Positions 57,382 through 64,000 of a DNA stretch of 64,000 nt are shown here, piece by piece; the stretch's first letter is position 1; each line of letters starts with the position of its first letter. The DNA is taken from the NCBI GenBank assembly GCA_009602735.1, contig WELA01000930.1, forward strand, positions 1 through 64,000, given 5' to 3'. The notes under the pieces are model-generated. The model did not search any database, was not told the origin of the DNA, and saw only the letters and a program-made list of their open reading frames with translations. This stretch comes from Mesotaenium endlicherianum. Its lineage: Eukaryota > Streptophyta > Zygnematophyceae > Zygnematales > Mesotaeniaceae. The translations under genes and the position numbers were made by a program.

Positions 57382-57702
57382 TTACCGCGCCTGGATAGAA
57401 TCGTAGACAACTACCTTATTCCACAGGTGTTTGCAGGTGTCTATAAAATGCAAGTGAATCGGATCGATCTGGTAGGCATCCTGATCTTCCTGGTTGGCAA
57501 ATACTGCCAGCCAGGAAAATGCGTAACTGGTATCAATGACGTCGCGGTTGGTGCCTGCAGGTATGCCAATATGGAATTGTTGTATAGAAGGCACTTTACT
57601 TAATGCCTGTAAACCCGCCAGCAATGCTGCATGATCTTCCTGGCTGACTGGATTGCCGAGCCAGAAATAAACATGGTGTACGAAAAGGTCTTGTGTTAGC
57701 AT
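57382..57702 (-). CDS. Dabb-domain (stress-responsive alpha/beta barrel) protein
   Basis: The 106-residue protein begins with LFVHHVYFWLGN and has the ferredoxin-like Dabb pattern: an HHVYFWL strand, a helix HAALLAGLQALSKV, a strand QFHIGIP, then YAFSWLAVFANQEDQDAYQ and HFIDTCKHLW. Family members are small dimeric barrels with mixed or unknown functions; some bind small ligands. It lies five bases downstream of the Gfo/Idh gene on the same strand, so a link to sugar oxidation is likely but undefined. Confidence 0.88.
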   Translation of the reverse strand: MLTQDLFVHHVYFWLGNPVSQEDHAALLAGLQALSKVPSIQQFHIGIPAGTNRDVIDTSYAFSWLAVFANQEDQDAYQIDPIHLHFIDTCKHLWNKVVVYDSIQAR

Positions 57703-57707
57703 GATAT

Positions 57708-58901
57708 TTATTCTATTGTTCTTTCTGTTATTTTTCCGGTTTGTTTGTGTTTGAGGATTATCTTTTTTGCACCGAAGTGGGTCATTTCTTCTTTGATGAG
57801 ATAATGTTCGGCGTCGTAAGGTACGAGGTGACTTTCTTTAGTCAATCCTGTTTGTCCGCGCCAGATATCCAGTTTCACCGGCTCCCATATTTTAGTTTTC
57901 GCTGAGCGGTAAGCTGCATCCAAAATAGCATTCACCACGTAACCGTCGTAAAAAGTTTCTTTAGGAGCAACACCCTTTTCCATCGCATTGAACATGTCCA
58001 TGAACATGTGATTATAGCCCAGTTCGTTCAGTTCATCGCCAACAGGGAATAGCCAGCCAGTATTGCTTTCGGCTTTCTCTGCAATATAATCGCCGCCCTT
58101 ACCGGTGGTGAACATATCAAAGCCGGTGCGCAGGAAACTGTTGATCCAGATGGTGCCTTCGGTTCCCATCACTTCATCGCGCAGGTCGAGGCCGCCGCGG
58201 AAAGTCCAGCTCACTTCAAACTGGCCAATAGCGCCGTTCTCATATTTCACCAATCCAATGGCATGGTCTTCTGCATCGATGGGTTTTACCTGTGTATCGG
58301 CCCAACACATAACTTCAAGGGGTTTGATGTCTTTACCAATATAACTGCGGGTGATCTCCACGCAATGGCAACCCAGGTCGAGTATACAGCCGCCGCCTGC
58401 CTGTTCAATATCCCAGAACCATTCGCTGTGCGGACCAGGATGTGTTTCCCTCGACTTGGCCCACAATATCCTTCCAAGCGCACCGTTCTTCACGCTCTCG
58501 GAAGCTTTGATGAATTTGGGTGTATATACCAGGTCTTCCAGGTAACCATTAAAAATACCCGCTGCTTCTACGGCCAGTAACATGCGCTTGGCTTCTTCGG
58601 CATTGCGTCCGAGCGGTTTGGTGGTCATCACCGCTTTTTTGTGTTTGCAGCACAACATCACCGCTTCTTCATGCAGGTTATTGGGTAAAGAGATGCATAC
58701 AATGTCCACATCCGGATGTGCAATGGCTTCTTCCATTTTAATGGTCCAGTGCGTGCATCCATAATCTGCTGCAAATTTCCGGGCGCTTTCTTCACGACGG
58801 GAATAAATGCTGATCACTTTATCACGGCTTCTGTAACCTTGCAGGGAATCGGCATAAAACCTGCCAATGAACCCCGAGCCAAGCATGGCAATTCTTTTCA
58901 T
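57708..58901 (-). CDS. Gfo/Idh/MocA-family NAD-dependent oxidoreductase
   Basis: The 397-residue protein has an N-terminal Rossmann domain (MLGSGFIGRFYADSL; CISLPNNLHEE; MTTKPLGRNAEEA with the catalytic-region Lys) and a C-terminal alpha/beta substrate domain (LDLGCHCVEITRSY). GLGCHC-type HCVE places the catalytic His near residue 180. It oxidises or reduces a sugar or sugar acid with NAD(P). Enzymes of this family with an isomerase and a GMC dehydrogenase are known from 3-keto-glycoside and inositol routes; here this is inferred from neighbours. It precedes the Dabb gene by five bases and follows the MFS gene by 33 bases. Confidence 0.92.
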   Translation of the reverse strand: MKRIAMLGSGFIGRFYADSLQGYRSRDKVISIYSRREESARKFAADYGCTHWTIKMEEAIAHPDVDIVCISLPNNLHEEAVMLCCKHKKAVMTTKPLGRNAEEAKRMLLAVEAAGIFNGYLEDLVYTPKFIKASESVKNGALGRILWAKSRETHPGPHSEWFWDIEQAGGGCILDLGCHCVEITRSYIGKDIKPLEVMCWADTQVKPIDAEDHAIGLVKYENGAIGQFEVSWTFRGGLDLRDEVMGTEGTIWINSFLRTGFDMFTTGKGGDYIAEKAESNTGWLFPVGDELNELGYNHMFMDMFNAMEKGVAPKETFYDGYVVNAILDAAYRSAKTKIWEPVKLDIWRGQTGLTKESHLVPYDAEHYLIKEEMTHFGAKKIILKHKQTGKITERTIE

Positions 58902-58934
58902 CTCTTAGTATTTATCGTTTTTAAATCAGGAAGA

Positions 58935-60122
58935 TCAGGCTTCCTTTTTTTCTTTGAAGAATAAAATAAAATACAGCAATACGCCGAGGGCAATATAGGC
59001 AGGCACAAACCAGATTTGTTGCCAGTTATGCAGTTGGCCATTCTTGTGCTGGTCTACAATATACCCGCTAAAACCGGTACCGATGAACATGCCTAATCCG
59101 TATGTAGCAAACGTAAACAGCCCCTGCGCAGCATTCTTGATTTTCTCACCTGCTTTTTTCTCGGTATACATATAACCGGTAACAAAAAAGAAATCATAGC
59201 AAACACCATGCAGTATAATACCGGCATACAACATCCAGGTACCTGTATCGATATTGCCATAAGCAAAACAGAGATAACGCAGTATCCAGGCCGTCATGCC
59301 CAGCAGGATCATTTTTTTAACACCAATGCGATTGAATAAAAAAGGAATGGCCAATATGAAAACGGCTTCCGATACCTGTCCGAGTGTCATTTTACCCGCC
59401 GCATTCGAAAACCCGATCTCGTTGAGAAACGGATTGGCAAAACCATAATAAAAAGAAAGCGGAATACACACCAATATGGCAGCAATGAAAAAGATGAGGT
59501 AAGGTCTGTTCCTGAATAATACAAAAGCGGCTGCTCCCAGCGCTTTGGATGCGGTAACATTGTCGGCTGCCGCTTTGGGTGGTGTATGGGGTAGCACGAA
59601 ACTGAACAGGCCCAGTCCAGCAGATACGGCCGCTGCCATATAAAAAGTGGACGATGTTTTTTCTATGCCCAGTTTACCAATGAAGAGGCCGGCTACGATC
59701 CATCCCAGCGTACCGAATACCCTTATCCAGGGAAACTGTTTGCCGGGATTGTTCATTTGTGTGAAAGCTACGTTATTGCTCAGCGCAATAGTAGGCATGT
59801 AGAGCAGGGAATAGGCCAGGATGATCCAATAAAAAGCATCGTTGTTTTCTATTTTGGTGGCCAGGAACAACAAGGCACCGCCAACCAGGTGCAATACACC
59901 CATAATGCGTTGTGCGGCGAAGAAACGGTCGGCTATCAATCCCACAAAAAAAGGAGAGATCATGGTGGCAATGGCCAGTGCGCTGTAAGCAGCGCCGATC
60001 TGGAAGCCACTGGCGTGTAAATGTTCGCCCATATAAGTGCCCATGGTCACATACCAGGCGCCCCAGATAAAATATTCGAAGAACATCATGATGGCCAGCA
60101 GGAAACCAGTTCTGTTTTTCAT
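58935..60122 (-). CDS. MFS permease, nucleoside/sugar:H+ symporter type
   Basis: The 395-residue protein has 12 predicted membrane segments. The first is MMFFEYFIWGAWYVTMGTYMG, typical of NupG/XapB-like nucleoside symporters; a loop after the second segment holds GLIADRFFAAQR, and PWIRVFGTLGWI lies in the fourth. It ends in FFKEKKEA. Relatives in Bacteroidota sit beside sugar isomerase and Gfo/Idh genes and are taken to import sugars rather than nucleosides. It lies upstream of the Gfo/Idh and Dabb genes on the same strand, so the three form an operon divergent from the YdjC-like gene. Confidence 0.9.
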   Translation of the reverse strand: MKNRTGFLLAIMMFFEYFIWGAWYVTMGTYMGEHLHASGFQIGAAYSALAIATMISPFFVGLIADRFFAAQRIMGVLHLVGGALLFLATKIENNDAFYWIILAYSLLYMPTIALSNNVAFTQMNNPGKQFPWIRVFGTLGWIVAGLFIGKLGIEKTSSTFYMAAAVSAGLGLFSFVLPHTPPKAAADNVTASKALGAAAFVLFRNRPYLIFFIAAILVCIPLSFYYGFANPFLNEIGFSNAAGKMTLGQVSEAVFILAIPFLFNRIGVKKMILLGMTAWILRYLCFAYGNIDTGTWMLYAGIILHGVCYDFFFVTGYMYTEKKAGEKIKNAAQGLFTFATYGLGMFIGTGFSGYIVDQHKNGQLHNWQQIWFVPAYIALGVLLYFILFFKEKKEA

Positions 60123-60238
60123 TTTCTTTCGTTAGATTTAATCCGTGTTTAACGGCATTTTGTGCGTGTTCAATATAGGGATAATTGACAAGTAAAAGTT
60201 AACCCATCGCGATTATTTCTTGATATCAAACCTCATCC

Positions 60239-61255
60239 ATGAAAAAACGATTGCTTGTGTTTGCGGCAGCCTGTATGGTTTGTATGGCTGTTGCCGCACA
60301 ACAGCCCGATAGTACTTACGCCGAAAAACTAGGCTTCCCCAAAGGAGCCAGGGTACTCATCTTACACGTAGATGATGTAGGCATGTCGTATGATTCCAAT
60401 GAAGGAGCTATTAAAGCCATGACAGAAGGCGTCGCTACTTCCTGTAGCGTGATGATGCCTTGTCCCTGGGTGCCGGCCTTTGTACATTATTACAAAGAAC
60501 ACCCAAAGTTGGATGTAGGATTACACCTCACGCTTACGGCAGAATGGAAGGGTTACCGGTGGGGACCGCTTTCGGGAAAAAAGGTCACCCCCGGACTGGT
60601 AGATGGGGAAGGTGCACTCTGGCCTTCTGTTGCAGCAGTGGTAGAACATGCGAGTGCAGCGGAAGTAGGGACAGAAATTGCTGCACAACTGGAAAGGGCC
60701 AGGAACATGGGTTTTGAGCCTACACACCTCGATACACACATGGGAACATTACTGGCCAAGCCGGATTTTGCGCAACAATACATAGAACTGGGCATCAGGA
60801 ACCATATCCCTGTTATGGTGCCCGGAGGTCATGCGAAACTGATCAGTGAACAGGCGCAGGCATCCGAAGCATTACTACAACAAATGCGGCAGGCAGGTAA
60901 AATGCTTTGGGCCAGCGGACTGCCCGTACTGGATGATCTGCACAACGGCAGTTATGGCGATAAAATTCCACAGGAATTGCAGGGCGATGATGCCAAAATA
61001 CAAGCGTTTAAAACACAGCAATACATCAAAGGTATCCGTTCATTGCTACCCGGACTTACCATGATGATCATGCATTGTACCGCTACTACAGAAGTATTTC
61101 CGCATATTTCCGATTCAGGTCCCGTTCGCCGGGGCGATATGCTGGCGATGTTAGACCCGGCATTGAAAAAAGCGATCCAGGATGAAGGTATCATACTTAC
61201 TACCTGGCGGGAAGTCAAAGAAAGAAGAGAGAAATTAAACAGAACCAATCCATAA
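60239..61255 (+). CDS. Secreted ChbG/YdjC-like deacetylase-family protein
   Basis: The 338-residue protein has a signal peptide (about 1-20) and the YdjC fold: ILHVDDVGMSYDSNEG carries the metal-binding Asp pair, DVGLHLTLTAEW and THLDTHMGTL carry the His ligands. ChbG removes acetyl groups from chitooligosaccharides in the cytosol; an exported version suggests action on outside glycans, with the substrate open. The C-terminal half has TTWREVKERRE as a late helix. The ThuA gene starts 11 bases later, so the two are cotranscribed, followed by the GH130-like gene. Confidence 0.87.
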   Translation: MKKRLLVFAAACMVCMAVAAQQPDSTYAEKLGFPKGARVLILHVDDVGMSYDSNEGAIKAMTEGVATSCSVMMPCPWVPAFVHYYKEHPKLDVGLHLTLTAEWKGYRWGPLSGKKVTPGLVDGEGALWPSVAAVVEHASAAEVGTEIAAQLERARNMGFEPTHLDTHMGTLLAKPDFAQQYIELGIRNHIPVMVPGGHAKLISEQAQASEALLQQMRQAGKMLWASGLPVLDDLHNGSYGDKIPQELQGDDAKIQAFKTQQYIKGIRSLLPGLTMMIMHCTATTEVFPHISDSGPVRRGDMLAMLDPALKKAIQDEGIILTTWREVKERREKLNRTNP

Positions 61256-61266
61256 CCATCATCATC

Positions 61267-61992
61267 ATGAAAAAATTATTATTATCGTCCTGCCTTGCTT
61301 TAATGGCACTGATCAGTTTGTCTTTCATCAATTTTAAGAAAACGCCGAAAGTATTGGTGTTTGCACGTACCGTAAAATATCATCACGCTTCTATACCCAA
61401 GGGACTCGCAGCGATACAGCAATTGGGAAAAGAACATCATTTCGATGTGGATACTACTACCGATGCCAACCTGTTCACTGCGGATAACCTGAAAAAATAT
61501 GCAGCAGTGGTATTCCTGAGCACTACAGGGGATGTGCTGAACGATGAACAACAAACAGCCTTTGAACAGTATATCCGTTCAGGTGGCGGTTTTGTAGGCG
61601 TGCATGCGGCCACTGATACCGAATACGATTGGCCCTGGTACAATCAACTGGTAGGAGCCTATTTCAAAAGTCACCCCAAGCAACAGGAAGCTGTGCTCCA
61701 TATTGTAGACCATTCGCATCTTTCTACCAAACATTTACCGGCAGAGTGGAAGCGTAAAGACGAGTGGTATAATTTCAAAAGCATACAACCCAACCTGCAC
61801 ATACTGATCACCATCGATGAAAAATCTTATACAGGAGGAGAAAACGGCGATCTCCATCCCATGGCATGGTATCATGATTTTGATGGAGGGCATGCTTTTT
61901 ATACAGAGTTGGGTCATACTGATGAATCCTATGCAGATCCATTGTACCTGCAACATTTGTACGGAGGCATTGCATCGGTAATGAAAAAATAG
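61267..61992 (+). CDS. Secreted ThuA-domain protein
   Basis: The 241-residue protein has a signal-like N-terminus (about 1-22; LLLSSCLALMALISLS) and a ThuA/glutamine-amidotransferase-like domain: VLVFARTVKYHHASIPKG, VVFLSTTGDVLN, GGGFVGVHAATDTEYDWPWY, and HPMAWYHDFDGGHAFYTELGHT near the C-terminus. Family members occur with trehalose and other glycoside oxidation genes; ThuA-ThuB of rhizobia work through 3-keto-trehalose. Its reaction is not known, and the family lacks a Cys nucleophile at the amidotransferase site. It sits between the YdjC-like and GH130-like genes (11 and 16 bases away). Confidence 0.9.
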   Translation: MKKLLLSSCLALMALISLSFINFKKTPKVLVFARTVKYHHASIPKGLAAIQQLGKEHHFDVDTTTDANLFTADNLKKYAAVVFLSTTGDVLNDEQQTAFEQYIRSGGGFVGVHAATDTEYDWPWYNQLVGAYFKSHPKQQEAVLHIVDHSHLSTKHLPAEWKRKDEWYNFKSIQPNLHILITIDEKSYTGGENGDLHPMAWYHDFDGGHAFYTELGHTDESYADPLYLQHLYGGIASVMKK

Positions 61993-62008
61993 AGATCAAT
62001 CTTTGTAC

Positions 62009-63181
62009 ATGAAAAGCAGTGATTCAAGAAGGCTTTCCTGGATAATCGGATGCGGACTTCTTTTGGTAGCAGCTTGCCAAATGCCAGGTAAAAAAACAAC
62101 AGCGCCGGTGTCAGACAGTTCCTGGGCGTTGTTAGGTTTCGAAAAACTCGATAGTGTTAATCCGGTGCTGATGCCAGGTACCGGCCGGTTCATCGATCCC
62201 ATACGCCAACAACCAATCTTTTGGGAAGAAAAAGATGTATTCAATCCTGCCATTGTAGTGCGCAATGATACCGTATACATGCTCTATCGTGCGCAGGACA
62301 AGATCGGATTGCCCGGTGGCACTTCTCGTATTGGATTAGCTTACAGCACCGATGCAATGCATTTTACGCGATTAGCCACACCGGTACTGTATCCAGATAA
62401 AGATGCCTATCAACAATATGAATGGGAAGGCGGCTGCGAAGATCCCAGGATCATAGAAGATGATAAAGGCATCTACTATATGACGTACACTGCTTTCGAT
62501 GGTAAAACAGCCAGGTTAATGGTCGCGGTTTCAAATGATTTGCTGCATTGGACCAAACAGGGACCGGCTTTTGCAACCGCTTATGAGGGCAGGTACCTGA
62601 ATGCATGGTCGAAATCGGGATCCATTGTATCACGGTACACAAAAGGAAAGATCATCGCAACAAAGATTCATGGTAAATATTGGATGTATTGGGGCGATAA
62701 ATTCATTTATGCAGCTACTTCAGATGACCTGATTCACTGGACTCCTATTGAAATGGCTGCCGGTGAACAACCTTCGGCTCCTTTAAAGGGAGAAGCGAAA
62801 CAAACGCCACGGTTAAAAATTGTGGTGGCTACACGCGATGGTAAATTCGACTGCGATCTTGTAGAATCCGGCCCACCTGCCATGCTTACAGACAGCGGCA
62901 TTTTGCTGATCTATAACAGCCGCAATATTCCTGCCATCGGCGATACGAGTTTGCCTGAAGGCACTTATGCAGCAGGACAGGCATTACTAAATAAAGACAA
63001 CCCTTTGCAATTGAACAAAAGGTTGTCGCATCATTTCATGCACCCCGATAAACCTTATGAAATCAATGGCCAGGTAAACCGGGTATGTTTTTTAGAGGGA
63101 TTGGCTCAATTCCATAACCAGTGGTTTTTGTATTATGGCACAGCCGATTCCAAAATAGCAGTAGCGAGGTCCGGTTATTAA
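62009..63181 (+). CDS. GH130-like beta-mannoside phosphorylase-family lipoprotein
   Basis: The 390-residue protein has a lipoprotein signal (GLLLVAACQMPGK; Cys at about 23) and a five-bladed beta-propeller of the GH130/GH43-like kind: DVFNPAIVVRNDTVYMLYRAQDK, WEGGCEDPRIIEDDKG cut short here, and the AVSNDLLHWTK and ATSDDLIHW blade motifs. GH130 enzymes phosphorolyse or hydrolyse beta-mannosides; a surface lipoprotein form is less usual since phosphorolysis is normally cytosolic, so hydrolysis or binding is possible. An in-frame TTG at 62003 precedes the chosen ATG (62009). It is the third gene after YdjC and ThuA genes. Confidence 0.85.
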   Translation: MKSSDSRRLSWIIGCGLLLVAACQMPGKKTTAPVSDSSWALLGFEKLDSVNPVLMPGTGRFIDPIRQQPIFWEEKDVFNPAIVVRNDTVYMLYRAQDKIGLPGGTSRIGLAYSTDAMHFTRLATPVLYPDKDAYQQYEWEGGCEDPRIIEDDKGIYYMTYTAFDGKTARLMVAVSNDLLHWTKQGPAFATAYEGRYLNAWSKSGSIVSRYTKGKIIATKIHGKYWMYWGDKFIYAATSDDLIHWTPIEMAAGEQPSAPLKGEAKQTPRLKIVVATRDGKFDCDLVESGPPAMLTDSGILLIYNSRNIPAIGDTSLPEGTYAAGQALLNKDNPLQLNKRLSHHFMHPDKPYEINGQVNRVCFLEGLAQFHNQWFLYYGTADSKIAVARSGY

Positions 63182-63203
63182 TTGTGCACGTAATTCCTAT
63201 GCA

Positions 63204-64000
63204 TCAGCATTTTTCCAATGCCTGCAAAATATCCTCGAGGATATCGTCTTTGTGCTCAAGGCCAACGCTGATGCGGATCAGTCCGGGCGTAATATTCACG
63301 GCCTGTCTTTCTTCTTCGCTAAGCTTGGCATGCGTGGTGCTCGCAGGATGTGAAGCAATGCTGCGTGTATCGCCGAGGTTGGCAGTCAATGATAAAATAT
63401 CGAGCGCATCAAGGAACTTGCGGCCTGCTTCAATGCCTCCTTTTAGTTCAAAACAGACGATCCCGCCTCCGTTCTGCATTTGTTTTACAGCAATTGCATG
63501 CTGCGGATGACTTTTGAGGAAAGGATATTTGAGCCAGCTTAGCTTCGGATGTTTCTCCAGCTTTTCTGCGATATAGTGTGCATTGGCTGCATGACGTTCC
63601 ATGCGCACTTCGAGCGTTTCCATGCTGCGGCTCAATACCCATGCATTGAAAGGAGAGAGGGCGGGGCCGGTACTGCGGCAAAAAAGATAAATATCCTTGA
63701 TCAGATCTTTGCGGCCAACTACCACACCACCCAAAACGCGTCCCTGTCCGTCGAGCCACTTGGTGGCGGAATGCACCACAAGATCAGCGCCATAGGCAAT
63801 GGGCTGTTGAGCCACCGGGGTAGCGAAGCAATTATCCACGTTCAGGATGATCTTGTGCTTTTTAGCCAATTTGCCGATCATTTCCAGGTCCAGTATGTCA
63901 AGCCCCGGGTTGGTGGGCGTTTCAAGGTAGATCATCTTTGTATTGGGCCGGATGGCAGCTTCCCATTCGGCTTCCGTGGCCGTGGCGCTCACATAACTAT
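63204..64000 (-). CDS. Trans-sulfuration PLP enzyme (cystathionine gamma-synthase/MetZ-like), 5' part outside window
   Basis: About 265 residues of the C-terminal part are visible. They include LETPTNPGLDILDLE, LNVDNCFATPVAQQP (Asp that holds PLP), the PLP-Lys in VVHSATKWLDGQG, and the Cys/Met enzyme signature RSTGPALSPFNAWVL, then SLTANLGDTRSIASHPAS and RISVGLEH. The reading frame continues through the window edge with no stop, so the start lies beyond 64000; the GTG near 63992 is internal. The enzyme belongs to methionine/cysteine trans-sulfuration; O-succinylhomoserine sulfhydrylase (MetZ) is likely by the LDGQGR and GPALSPF motifs. Confidence 0.92.
   Translation of the reverse strand, partial: SYVSATATEAEWEAAIRPNTKMIYLETPTNPGLDILDLEMIGKLAKKHKIILNVDNCFATPVAQQPIAYGADLVVHSATKWLDGQGRVLGGVVVGRKDLIKDIYLFCRSTGPALSPFNAWVLSRSMETLEVRMERHAANAHYIAEKLEKHPKLSWLKYPFLKSHPQHAIAVKQMQNGGGIVCFELKGGIEAGRKFLDALDILSLTANLGDTRSIASHPASTTHAKLSEEERQAVNITPGLIRISVGLEHKDDILEDILQALEKC

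Noticed and set aside
1-64000. tRNA, rRNA, CRISPR, transposase or prophage genes
   Set aside because: I looked at all intergenic regions for cloverleaf ends, repeat-spacer series and mobile-element coding signatures and found none I could support.
63992-64000. GTG start of the trans-sulfuration enzyme inside the window
   Set aside because: The frame stays open to the window edge and about a third of the family's N-terminal sequence is missing, so the true start lies outside.

Overview
The window reads as a stretch of a Bacteroidota chromosome, most likely Chitinophagaceae. The evidence is a SusC/SusD pair, TonB-dependent receptors, lipoproteins with short lipoboxes, promoters of the TTG/TAnnTTTG type rather than TTGACA/TATAAT, weak or absent Shine-Dalgarno sequences, an S6-S18-L9 operon in Bacteroidota order, a three-gene pnt transhydrogenase and an NrtR/AraR-like NUDIX regulator. 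I see no transposase, integrase, phage gene, CRISPR array, rRNA or tRNA. No gap without a gene exceeds about 240 bases.

Layout. 1-2.1 kb: RRM protein and rpsF-rpsR-rplI (minus strand), with dispersed palindromic repeats. 2.0-7.1 kb: secreted EEP nuclease/phosphatase divergent from a TonB-dependent receptor and a DUF5689-like protein. 7.2-15.4 kb: housekeeping genes (htpG, a 2Fe-2S flavin reductase, recJ, polyprenyl synthase, an abundant OmpA-family protein, a HAD phosphatase). 15.4-24.2 kb: a tight six-gene minus-strand operon encoding a Ser/Thr kinase with a periplasmic FGE-like domain, PP2C phosphatase, FHA protein with a J-like N-terminus, a dynamin-like membrane protein with a degenerate P-loop, a lidless Hsp70 and a secreted ankyrin/FGE-like protein. 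24.3-38.2 kb: metabolism and translation (thioesterase, dipeptide epimerase, proline dehydrogenase, thyA-folA, pnt genes, rRNA methyltransferase, LysM protein, fmt, FKBP, pepT).

38.3-63.2 kb is a carbohydrate region: two GMC oxidoreductases around an AraC regulator; SusC-SusD, an FG-GAP/ASPIC-UnbV lipoprotein and a vanadium-haloperoxidase-like lipoprotein; a HAD phosphatase and a NUDIX-type regulator divergent from a GH3 enzyme; a sugar isomerase/epimerase, Dabb protein, Gfo/Idh dehydrogenase and MFS permease; then a YdjC-like deacetylase, a ThuA protein and a GH130-like lipoprotein. GMC dehydrogenase, Gfo/Idh, isomerase and ThuA together fit oxidative (3-keto) glycoside catabolism, which is an inference. 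The window ends inside a trans-sulfuration enzyme gene.

The most unusual content is the six-gene operon at 15425-24195. It joins phospho-signalling to an Hsp70/J-like pair and a membrane-remodelling-type protein, and its first gene has a nested inverted repeat directly before the start codon. I cannot match it to a described pathway. Other items worth following are a perfect 16-bp inverted repeat across the isomerase stop codon, several genes whose -7 box lies almost on the ATG (probable leaderless mRNAs), and REP-like elements beside and inside the ribosomal protein operon.
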